From Porticoccaceae bacterium (lineage in GTDB: Bacteria > Pseudomonadota > Gammaproteobacteria > Pseudomonadales > Porticoccaceae), in NCBI GenBank assembly GCA_019090225.1, contig JAHRWI010000319.1, positions 1-5,681 of the forward strand: a stretch of 5,681 bases of DNA, in the 5' to 3' direction. Of the stretch, positions 1 to 5,126 are shown in pieces (the stretch's first letter is position 1; the number at the start of each line of letters is the position of its first letter). The translations under genes were made by a program, and so were the position numbers. The notes below the pieces were generated by a model. It was not told where the DNA came from, did no database searches, and worked only from the letters and a program-made list of their open reading frames with translations.

Positions 1-815
1 ACCGTCCAGCCACGGGGATGCCAGAAGACCATGCCGGGCGCTTCTTCCTGAACATGAAATAAATCCAGTTTTTTACCGATCTTGCGGTGATCGCGTTTTT
101 CAGCTTCTTCGAGACGGTTTAGATAGGCTTTTAATTCTTTTTTATTGGCCCAGGCTGTACCGTAAATGCGCTGCAACATTTCGTTGTTAGCGTCACCGCG
201 CCAGTAGGCACCAGCCACTTTAGTGAGTTTAAACGCCTTGATAGATCCGGTACTTGGTACATGGGGGCCACGACACAGATCAGTAAAGCTGCCCTGATTG
301 TATAGCGACAAGGGTTCGTCACTCGGAATAGAGGCAATGATTTCAGCTTTATAGGCCTCACCGATGTTCTTAAAATAAGTAACCGCCTCATCGCGCTCCA
401 TCACTTGCCGTGATACCGGTGTATCGGCGCTAGCCAATGCAGTCATTTTAGCTTCGATAGCGCTTAAATCTTCGGGTGTAAACGGCCGTTCAAAAGCAAA
501 ATCGTAATAAAAACCGTCCTCGATAACCGGCCCGATGGTTACCTGAGCCTGGGGAAATATTTCTTTCACAGCCTGAGCCAGTAAATGCGCACAGCTATGG
601 CGAATAACTTCTAACCCTTCTTCGTCCCGCGCTGTGATAATCGCCAGATTAACATCGGTTTCAATTAACCAGGAGGTATCGCGCAGCTCATCGTCAATTT
701 TCCCGGCTAAGGCGGCTTTCGCCAGGCCAGGGCCAATATCGGCGGCAACATCATGGATAGTCAGGGCTTGATCGAAAGCTCTTACGCTTCCGTCGGGAAG
801 GGTGATAACGGGCAT
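1..815 (-). CDS. thrS: Threonine--tRNA ligase (N-terminal part, runs off left edge)
   Basis: Threonyl-tRNA synthetase charges tRNA-Thr in the cytoplasm and edits mis-formed Ser-tRNA-Thr. The 271 complete codons here are about 40% of the usual ~640 residues. They cover the TGS domain (about residues 1-61, opening MPVITLPDGS), the editing domain and the start of the class II catalytic core. The editing site is intact: H73 and H77 in RHSCAHLL, and C181 and H185 in CRGPHVP, one residue off or identical to E. coli numbering. The fragment ends in EEAPGMVFWH..GWT, just as the aminoacylation domain begins, so motifs 2 and 3 and the zinc ligands lie outside the window. The ATG at 815 is supported by an AGGACA-type ribosome site at 821-826. 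I found no frameshift. In related bacteria infC, rpmI and rplT often follow; that is established knowledge, not seen here. Confidence 0.97.
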   Translation of the reverse strand, partial: MPVITLPDGSVRAFDQALTIHDVAADIGPGLAKAALAGKIDDELRDTSWLIETDVNLAIITARDEEGLEVIRHSCAHLLAQAVKEIFPQAQVTIGPVIEDGFYYDFAFERPFTPEDLSAIEAKMTALASADTPVSRQVMERDEAVTYFKNIGEAYKAEIIASIPSDEPLSLYNQGSFTDLCRGPHVPSTGSIKAFKLTKVAGAYWRGDANNEMLQRIYGTAWANKKELKAYLNRLEEAEKRDHRKIGKKLDLFHVQEEAPGMVFWHPRGWT

Positions 816-820
816 ATCTT

Positions 821-826
821 TGTCCT
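821..826 (-). promoter_or_regulatory. Ribosome binding site of thrS
   Basis: Read on the minus strand this is AGGACA, ending five bases before the ATG at 815. It fixes the thrS start, which also matches the family's usual N-terminus. It lies just downstream of the hairpin at 844-860. Confidence 0.7.
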
Positions 827-843
827 ATTCAGTGGTGACCCCT

Positions 844-860
844 ACCAAAGGCCACTTGGT
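844..860 (-). promoter_or_regulatory. Hairpin in thrS leader, possible translational operator
   Basis: On the minus strand ACCAA (860-856) and TTGGT (848-844) form a perfect 5-bp stem around a 7-base loop GTGGCCT. This is the geometry of a tRNA anticodon arm. The loop lies at about -34 to -40 from the thrS ATG. In E. coli, ThrS represses its own mRNA by binding tRNA-Thr-like hairpins in about this place (established knowledge). The triplet in anticodon position would be GGC, not a threonine anticodon, so the assignment is tentative. A competing pairing, 831-835 with 852-856 (AGTGG/CCACT), would bring the structure closer to the ribosome site. Confidence 0.3.
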
Positions 861-907
861 CAATGCGTTTTACTAACTATGTAGATACAGAAGTATCCGG
901 GAAGATT

Positions 908-984
908 TGGTAGGCACGAGTGGATTCGAACCACCGACCCCCACCATGTCAAGGTGGTGCTCTAACCAACTGAGCTACGTGCCT
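908..984 (-). tRNA. tRNA-Val, anticodon GAC
   Basis: The minus-strand sequence folds as a standard cloverleaf. The acceptor stem AGGCACG pairs with CGTGCCT (7 bp, A1-U72 at the end). The D arm contains GCTCAGTTGGTTAGAGC. The anticodon arm is CCACC-TTGACAT-GGTGG with GAC in the middle of the loop, and the T arm is GGTGG-TTCGAAT-CCACT with one G-U pair. The discriminator base is A, and CCA is encoded at 908-910. Most of the body is the same as E. coli tRNA-Val(GAC); the acceptor stem differs. GAC reads the GUC and GUU valine codons. It lies 92 bases upstream of thrS on the same strand with no convincing terminator between, so the two may be co-transcribed and then processed. Confidence 0.97.
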
Positions 985-986
985 AT

Positions 987-1008
987 AAAAACGCCTCTTT
1001 GAGCGGCG
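987..1008 (-). terminator. Terminator-like hairpin plus T-run just ahead of tRNA-Val
   Basis: On the minus strand, CGC (1008-1006) pairs with GCG (994-992) and CTC (1003-1001) with GAG (997-995), with a two-base bulge and an AAA loop. Five Ts (991-987) follow. It points toward the tRNA and ends two bases before it. It could stop read-through from the phosphatase gene. The putative tRNA promoter at 1012-1040 would start transcription at about 1005, inside the 5' arm, so its own transcripts would not form the full stem. The stem is short and the call is tentative. Confidence 0.35.
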
Positions 1009-1011
1009 CGT

Positions 1012-1040
1012 AATTTAGCAGCGGGGCGACTATTTTACAA
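1012..1040 (-). promoter_or_regulatory. Putative sigma-70 promoter of tRNA-Val (and perhaps thrS)
   Basis: On the minus strand, TTGTAA (1040-1035) and TAAATT (1017-1012) are separated by 17 bases; each matches four of six consensus positions. A GC-rich stretch (ACGCGCCGC) follows the -10, as is typical of stringently controlled stable-RNA promoters. The predicted start at about 1005 leaves a leader of about 20 bases before the tRNA. The prediction rests on pattern and position only. Confidence 0.5.
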
Positions 1041-1149
1041 GGTTTCTTTGAGGCATTCACTAAGGCTACGAACCACTTAAGGCAAGGCTATGCTAATAGT
1101 TTAGACCAATCAGATAACCCTCTGTTCGGACCTGGCTCTGCATAAAGTC
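1041..1149. other. Non-coding gap between phosphatase stop and tRNA promoter
   Basis: I see no gene or convincing terminator here. Small direct repeats of AAGGCTA occur, but nothing that suggests a function. Together with 985-1040 this is a 165-base gap. Confidence 0.5.
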
Positions 1150-1914
1150 CTAAGAGATAAAACGCTGCTGCAAATGAATTTTTGCGGCTTGATCGATACC
1201 CAGCTGCTCCAGCATAAAGTTATCCCGCGAGCCGGATTTTTCTTCCATTACCCGCCAGGCTGTATTCAGATAATCTGTTCGGGCATCCAGAATCGGCAGC
1301 ACGATGCTCTCATCTACCGGTAAGCCTTCAGAGTTAAAAAATTGCTGGAATTTGCCAATAGCGAGGGTTTTGTCTGCATAGGCATCTGAGGAAAGCAGGT
1401 AATCGGCTTCAATGTGGGCTTCTTCGACCTCCAGAGCACTGAGTAAAAGCGCCGAGGCGATGCCCGCTCTATCTTTACCGAAAGAGCACATCACCAGGAT
1501 GCCACCCTCACTTTCCATCATGTGCTCAAACATGGTGCGATAACCTGGAATCTCCTCTTCAGTCAGTTCGCGATAGCGATCACCCATAATTTTTGCCGCG
1601 CCCTCAGGCGTCAGACCTTCGGCAAGCAACATATCCCAGAGGTTTTCGACACTGGCCACCAGCATACCCAGCTCAACCACTTCCGTCCGATCACCGACCT
1701 GCAGGCGGTCTTTCTCTCTCTCCATAGGACTACGGAAGTCATAGACGGTATCGATACCCAGGCCCTCAAACTGAGCAATGTCATCAGCCCCAGCAATATT
1801 CAGGAATCCTGAGCGATACAATTTATCAGCACGGGTTTGACCACCGTTACGGGTTTGATAGCCCCCCATGTTCCTTAAATTCATGGTCTTCCCCAGAGGC
1901 ACAAATCGGCTCAT
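1150..1914 (-). CDS. Tyrosine-protein-phosphatase-like protein (Y_phosphatase3 type) with altered signature
   Basis: This is a 254-residue cytoplasmic protein of the bacterial PTP/dual-specificity phosphatase family that includes lipid phosphatases such as mycobacterial MptpB. Family hallmarks appear in order: NLRNMGGYQT near residues 12-21 (usually NFRDLGGY), LYRSG at 32-36, VYDFRSPMERE at 57-67, and the P-loop CSFGKDRAG at 143-151. Within it C143 is the expected nucleophile, D148 part of the GKDR core, and R149 the phosphate-binding arginine. The residue before the cysteine is M142 instead of the near-invariant histidine, which normally lowers the cysteine pKa, so activity may be reduced or altered. 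No signal peptide or membrane segment is seen. The ATG at 1914 has GGAG at 1923-1926. It diverges from the three-gene plus-strand group. Substrate could be phosphotyrosine, phosphoserine or a phospholipid; the sequence does not decide. Confidence 0.85.
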   Translation of the reverse strand: MSRFVPLGKTMNLRNMGGYQTRNGGQTRADKLYRSGFLNIAGADDIAQFEGLGIDTVYDFRSPMEREKDRLQVGDRTEVVELGMLVASVENLWDMLLAEGLTPEGAAKIMGDRYRELTEEEIPGYRTMFEHMMESEGGILVMCSFGKDRAGIASALLLSALEVEEAHIEADYLLSSDAYADKTLAIGKFQQFFNSEGLPVDESIVLPILDARTDYLNTAWRVMEEKSGSRDNFMLEQLGIDQAAKIHLQQRFIS

Positions 1915-1937
1915 GCAAACATCTCCAAATAGTTCGG

Positions 1938-1967
1938 TTTATATCGCTAATCCTGACTCAAGATCAA
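1938..1967 (-). promoter_or_regulatory. Putative sigma-70 promoter of the phosphatase gene
   Basis: On the minus strand TTGATC (1967-1962) and TATAAA (1943-1938) are 18 bases apart, matching four and five of six consensus positions. Transcription would start about 15-20 bases before the ATG at 1914, leaving room for the GGAG ribosome site at 1923-1926. Confidence 0.5.
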
Positions 1968-2086
1968 GGATGATAATGATAGTGGCTGCAAACCATGACA
2001 AGTCTGAGGCAGGGGTACTACAGCGAGGCGACAAGATACTTAAAGCAATGCAATTCAGCAATCGGATATTTTCAAATGCCCGACCT

Positions 2087-2135
2087 GAGGAGGCCCTTAC
2101 CATTGCTATTTCTAGCCAAATTTAAGGACTACTAA
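2087..2135 (+). promoter_or_regulatory. Possible 10-codon leader ORF with strong ribosome site
   Basis: GAGGAGG (2087-2093) is the best Shine-Dalgarno match in the divergent region. Nine bases later a TTG (2103) opens a 10-codon frame encoding MLFLAKFKDY and ending in TAA at 2133-2135. That stop lies one base before the TTG start at 2137, an arrangement that would favour translational coupling. It could also be chance. I see no run of one amino acid that would mark classical attenuation. Confidence 0.3.
2124..2128 (+). promoter_or_regulatory. Ribosome binding site deciding the TTG start at 2137
   Basis: AAGGA ends eight bases before TTG 2137. The frame is closed upstream by TAG at 2113-2115 with no other start codon between, and the next in-frame candidate (GTG at 2161) has no ribosome site. 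TTG is therefore the best start. Confidence 0.65.
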
Positions 2136-2136
2136 T

Positions 2137-3165
2137 TTGCCCACACTAACTTTAGAATTAGTGGCTAGCAAATCTATCAGCAAGCCCTATCACCCAACTG
2201 GAGCACTGCACTTGATTACTGATAACGATGTCTATTTCCACCCACCTACTTCAGATCACTATTCGTGGGCTGAAACCAATTACTTTGGTTTTTACATCGC
2301 CGAAGAAAATATCCATGTCGGTGCCTACGTGCAGGCAAAACCCAATCTCGGCGCGGTGCTATCTAGCGTCACCATCTTTGATGGCATCTCCAATACGCCC
2401 CACGAAATACTCTATTCCGATTGCCATATGCACCTGCCTATGCCGAAGGGCAATCTCGACGATTTTGTCCTCGAAAACGGTCTGGCCATCACCTGTACCA
2501 AACCAGTGATGGACTACCATCTTCGTTTCGATGATAAAAATGGCGTCAGCTTTGATGTTAAATATAAAAGCCTGATGCAGCCCTACGATATCCACGACCC
2601 TGAAATGGACCCCCTTGCCGATCAAGTCCATGCCGACGACGTCATCAGCAACGCCGCCTACGCCGGACATTGGGATCAAAGCGGTCATGTTACCGGCACG
2701 CTCACCATTTACGGCAAGACTTATACCGTCGATTGCGTGTCGAGCATGGATCACAGCTGGGGCTTGCGTGATGAAAAACAGTTAAAGAACTTCTGCTGGA
2801 TGAATGCCAACTTTGAAGACGACACCAGCATCCACTGTCTGTACCTTGTCGACCCTAAACAGCTGGATAAATTCCCTGCCATCGTCCACGGCTATGTCCG
2901 GGAAGGTAGTGAAGTTTATGGTTTGAAAGGCGGTTCGGGAAAAATCCATAGAAACGGCTATATCCATCAATTTCTTAATTTAGAAGTCGAAGATATTCGC
3001 GGCACTACGCACAAATTTACAGGCACGCCGATGACCTCCAACCCATGGCTGGCCTGGCCCTTGATGTATCTGACCCACTCTTTTTGTCGATGGGACAAAG
3101 CTGGCGTCAAAGGTTGGGGCGAAGTGCAGGACCTGTGTAAAGAAGATTTTAACGCCAAGTTATAG
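2137..3165 (+). CDS. AttH/CrtC-like (lipocalin-type) protein of unknown function
   Basis: This 342-residue protein has a TTG start and no signal peptide or membrane segment, so it is probably cytoplasmic. It alternates short beta-like segments and aromatic/His-rich turns. The most telling motif is SMDHSWGLRD at 203-212, preceded by GHWDQSGHVTG..T..GKTY.VD at 177-199 and followed by GWGEVQDL at 326-333. This pattern is typical of the two-domain lipocalin-like group related to AttH and hydroxyneurosporene synthase CrtC, which I believe Pfam now splits as DUF7065/DUF7064 (from memory, unverified). CrtC-like members act on hydrophobic isoprenoid or lipid substrates, and D204, H205 and W207 are plausible site residues by analogy. 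It is the first gene of a plus-strand trio with a small partner and an APH-fold kinase. A lipid-related ligand or substrate is inference; no reaction can be assigned. Confidence 0.7.
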   Translation: MPTLTLELVASKSISKPYHPTGALHLITDNDVYFHPPTSDHYSWAETNYFGFYIAEENIHVGAYVQAKPNLGAVLSSVTIFDGISNTPHEILYSDCHMHLPMPKGNLDDFVLENGLAITCTKPVMDYHLRFDDKNGVSFDVKYKSLMQPYDIHDPEMDPLADQVHADDVISNAAYAGHWDQSGHVTGTLTIYGKTYTVDCVSSMDHSWGLRDEKQLKNFCWMNANFEDDTSIHCLYLVDPKQLDKFPAIVHGYVREGSEVYGLKGGSGKIHRNGYIHQFLNLEVEDIRGTTHKFTGTPMTSNPWLAWPLMYLTHSFCRWDKAGVKGWGEVQDLCKEDFNAKL

Positions 3166-3168
3166 GAT

Positions 3169-3192
3169 CTTTTATAAGCCCTGTTATAAGAG
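3169..3192 (+). repeat. AT-rich hairpin just after the stop of the AttH-like gene
   Basis: CTTTTATAA (3169-3177) and TTATAAGAG (3184-3192) pair over nine positions (eight Watson-Crick, one G-U) around the loop GCCCTG. It begins three bases after the stop at 3165. No T-run follows, so it is not a standard terminator. It may protect the 3' end of the upstream message. Confidence 0.4.
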
Positions 3193-3211
3193 CGCCTAAC
3201 TAACTAATCAA

Positions 3212-3251
3212 ACCGACACCTGGATACTTTGCAGAGTACCCAGGTGTCGGT
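3212..3251 (+). repeat. Perfect 12-bp inverted repeat (strong hairpin or operator-like dyad)
   Basis: ACCGACACCTGG (3212-3223) is exactly complementary to CCAGGTGTCGGT (3240-3251). After one A-C mismatch the stem continues with TACT (3225-3228) and AGTA (3235-3238), leaving the loop TTGCAG. In RNA this would be a very stable 16-bp stem. The plus-strand tail (ATAGATAATAAG) is not a T-run, and the minus-strand tail (TTTGATTAGTTAG) is only partly T-rich. A standard terminator is therefore not clear; a U-poor terminator, processing or stabilising hairpin, or a protein-binding dyad are alternatives. It separates the first gene from the next two. Confidence 0.75.
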
Positions 3252-3271
3252 ATAGATAATAAGCATAAATT

Positions 3272-3278
3272 GGGAAGA
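3272..3278 (+). promoter_or_regulatory. Ribosome binding site of the 186-residue gene
   Basis: GGGAAGA ends seven bases before the ATG at 3286, supporting that start. The site lies 20 bases past the 12-bp dyad, so a hairpin there would not hide it. Confidence 0.5.
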
Positions 3279-3285
3279 CCACACT

Positions 3286-3846
3286 ATGAGTCCAGAAATT
3301 GAACAGTTCCTGTCCGGCATGAAAAAGACCATAGAAGAAGTGGTTATGCCTAATCTCACCGACCGTTTTGCTCAGGAACAAGCAGGTATTGTTGCCGCCA
3401 CACTGGGCTTTTTAAGCACTATCCAGGACAAAGTATTTCATTACGAACTTTTCGAAAACCAGGAATACAAACGCATATTGCAGGACGTATTGTCTACACT
3501 CGACACTGACCCCGCATTAAACGACTCACTTCGCGCTGTCGTTGAAAAAGTTAATAGCCATTTCCAGCATGATAAACCCGATGAGCAAACGGCACTACGC
3601 CCCTACCCTTTTATTCGTGGCAGCAACGAGAACATGAAGGAATTTCTGTGTGAATTTATTCAGTTGCAACCTGAGATGTCCGGGCAAACACGAGAAACTT
3701 TCGAAAAACAGCTGAAACCATTTTTCAAATCACTAGAAACTCGAGAACGTTCCTGGGTGAAAGGTCTTGGCTTTGATCCGGAAGCTGAGCAACAGCAAGA
3801 TATCGGCGACATACTTTACAAAAATAATTTGCTGCGCAGCAACTAG
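3286..3846 (+). CDS. Unrecognised 186-residue soluble protein, likely partner of the downstream kinase
   Basis: I do not recognise this protein with confidence. It is hydrophilic and apparently mostly helical, without signal peptide, membrane segment or obvious metal or nucleotide motif. Notable stretches are EEVVMPNLTDRFAQEQAGIVAATLGFL (about residues 17-43), RPYPFIRG at 105-112, a Lys/Glu/Phe-rich helix around 136-152, and a polar tail with EQQQD near 168-172. The N-terminal pattern, with a Pro-x-Leu turn followed by an Ala-rich helix, recalls the small proteins (DUF6285 type, from memory) encoded beside APH-fold kinases of the ACAD10/LvaA kind; this is weak evidence. Its stop is 15 bases before the kinase ATG, so the two are surely co-transcribed and probably act together. 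LvaB, a small protein needed with the kinase LvaA, is the natural analogy. Orthology is not shown. Confidence 0.7.
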   Translation: MSPEIEQFLSGMKKTIEEVVMPNLTDRFAQEQAGIVAATLGFLSTIQDKVFHYELFENQEYKRILQDVLSTLDTDPALNDSLRAVVEKVNSHFQHDKPDEQTALRPYPFIRGSNENMKEFLCEFIQLQPEMSGQTRETFEKQLKPFFKSLETRERSWVKGLGFDPEAEQQQDIGDILYKNNLLRSN

Positions 3847-3861
3847 ACGCCGAGACAGACT

Positions 3862-5082
3862 ATGAATAACTATTACACGACTACCCAGGCCAACCGTGCC
3901 AAGCCAAGCGATGACTGGATTGCCGATATACGCAAGTCCTATCCGGTAGAAAAAGCAATCGACGAAGTTTTTACGCGCAAACTGCGGAACCGAAACAAAG
4001 CTGCTGGGCAGAATCTGGATTTCACCCGACTTCAGAAGCCTCTGGAGGAGTTTCTCAAAAAACAAACCCGGCAGAGCGACATTGAAGTGCTCGATCTACA
4101 ACGGCTTTCCGGCGGCGCGTCCAAAGAACAATTTACTTTCAACATGGTTTGGCAAGCGCCGTCAGGACAAAAAGAAACTCGAAAACTGATGGTCCGCATG
4201 GATCCCAAAGAATCCATTGTTGAAACCCATCGTCTACGAGAATGTCAGGTACTTAAAGCTGCCTGGGGGGAAGTCCCCGTGCCAGAAGTCCTGTGGATCG
4301 ATCCTGAAGGTGAGCAACTGGGACAACCCGCTTTAATTGCCGACTTTCTTGAAGGCACTGTCCAGCCCCCGCAGCCAGAAGCCGAGGATAAAATGAGTGG
4401 CGTGGGTATGTATTTTAACCCTCAACTGCGTGGTGCCCTCAGCGAACAGTTCGTCCAAATTCTCGCCGACATTCATGCTATTGACTGGCGCAAAAAGGAT
4501 TTATCCACCCTCGATGTGCCAACACCTAACTCCACTGCTGCCATTCTTACCTCATTCGGGTTATGGGAACGAGCCTGGAATGAAGACACCCTCTGCGCCC
4601 ATCCGGTAATGGAGCGAGGTGCCTTGTGGCTGAAAGAGAATATGCCGATTGTTGAAAACCCGATGCTGGTTCACGGCGATTATCGCAGCGGCAATTTCAT
4701 GTATTCCGATGACCTGAAGATCAACGCTATTTTTGACTGGGAGCTCGCCTACCTCGGCGATTACCATGATGATCTCGCCTGGGCAAGCCTGACTATTTTT
4801 GGTGGACCCGACGAAAACGGTGACTTGCTGGCCAGCAGCTTAATGCCAACAACACAGTTTCTTGAAAAATACGAGCAGCTCAGTGGCAACAAAGTTGATC
4901 CGAAAAAATTATTTTATTACCAGGTGTTTTCGTTTTATAAAATTTCAGTTATCGCAGCTGCTACCAGCATTCGAGTGGCGCACAGCAGAAAAACCCACCT
5001 CGATGCTATGATGAATTACGCTGGTGGTATTGGCTATATAGGTCTCTCTGAATTAAACCGAATTCTTGATATTGCTGGCTAG
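3862..5082 (+). CDS. APH-fold phosphotransferase family protein (ACAD10/11-N-terminal or LvaA-like kinase)
   Basis: This 406-residue protein has the protein-kinase-like aminoglycoside phosphotransferase fold. The N-lobe shows LSGGASKEQFTF at 82-93, a glycine-rich nucleotide-loop equivalent, and LMVRMDP at 109-115, with Arg where many kinases have Lys. The C-lobe has the catalytic loop LVHGDYRSGN at 269-278, with D273 as catalytic base and N278 as metal ligand, and IFDWELAYLGD at 290-300, where D292 is the DFG-type metal ligand. All catalytic residues are present. The first ~70 residues are extra, charged sequence (FLKKQTRQSD near 64-73). The DWELA.LGD signature is typical of relatives that phosphorylate hydroxyacyl-CoA (LvaA, ACAD10/11) rather than of antibiotic-resistance enzymes. 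The ribosome site is weak (GAG at 3852-3854), suggesting coupling to the gene 15 bases upstream. Substrate is unknown; a hydroxylated acyl compound is inference. Confidence 0.85.
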   Translation: MNNYYTTTQANRAKPSDDWIADIRKSYPVEKAIDEVFTRKLRNRNKAAGQNLDFTRLQKPLEEFLKKQTRQSDIEVLDLQRLSGGASKEQFTFNMVWQAPSGQKETRKLMVRMDPKESIVETHRLRECQVLKAAWGEVPVPEVLWIDPEGEQLGQPALIADFLEGTVQPPQPEAEDKMSGVGMYFNPQLRGALSEQFVQILADIHAIDWRKKDLSTLDVPTPNSTAAILTSFGLWERAWNEDTLCAHPVMERGALWLKENMPIVENPMLVHGDYRSGNFMYSDDLKINAIFDWELAYLGDYHDDLAWASLTIFGGPDENGDLLASSLMPTTQFLEKYEQLSGNKVDPKKLFYYQVFSFYKISVIAAATSIRVAHSRKTHLDAMMNYAGGIGYIGLSELNRILDIAG

Positions 5083-5126
5083 GCTCTCTTTCGATATTTA
5101 CCTGTGATTGTCGGCCCTATCTCTGA
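5083..5126. other. Convergent intergenic gap, no terminator seen
   Basis: These 44 bases separate the stop codons of the kinase gene and ggt, which point at each other. I see no GC-rich hairpin or T-run for either strand, so termination may be Rho-dependent or lie within the opposing gene. Confidence 0.5.

Noticed and set aside
131..391. 86-codon minus-strand frame
   Set aside because: Out of frame with thrS on the same strand; thrS is unmistakable across this stretch, including its C181/H185 editing site.
884..897. GATAC-AGAA-GTATC hairpin between tRNA-Val and thrS as a terminator
   Set aside because: Only five AT-rich pairs and no T-run after it on the minus strand, so termination is unlikely.
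1868..2125. 85-codon plus-strand frame in the divergent region
   Set aside because: Its first part is antisense to the phosphatase N-terminus, it has no ribosome site, and the product has no recognisable pattern; it occupies the control region between two well-supported starts.
2359..2754. 131-codon minus-strand frame
   Set aside because: Lies wholly opposite the AttH-like gene, whose motifs and start are well supported; the product resembles nothing and has no sensible upstream signals.
3196..3207. Three tandem CTAA units in the intergenic gap
   Set aside because: Too short to separate from chance in an AT-rich spacer.
3733..4065. 110-codon minus-strand frame across the junction of the small protein and kinase genes
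   Set aside because: Antisense shadow spanning two plus-strand genes, with no independent support.
3862..5082. Kinase gene as an aminoglycoside resistance gene
   Set aside because: It shares the fold and HGD motif, but the DWELA.LGD signature and operon context point to the metabolic ACAD10/LvaA-like branch; nothing suggests a resistance cassette.
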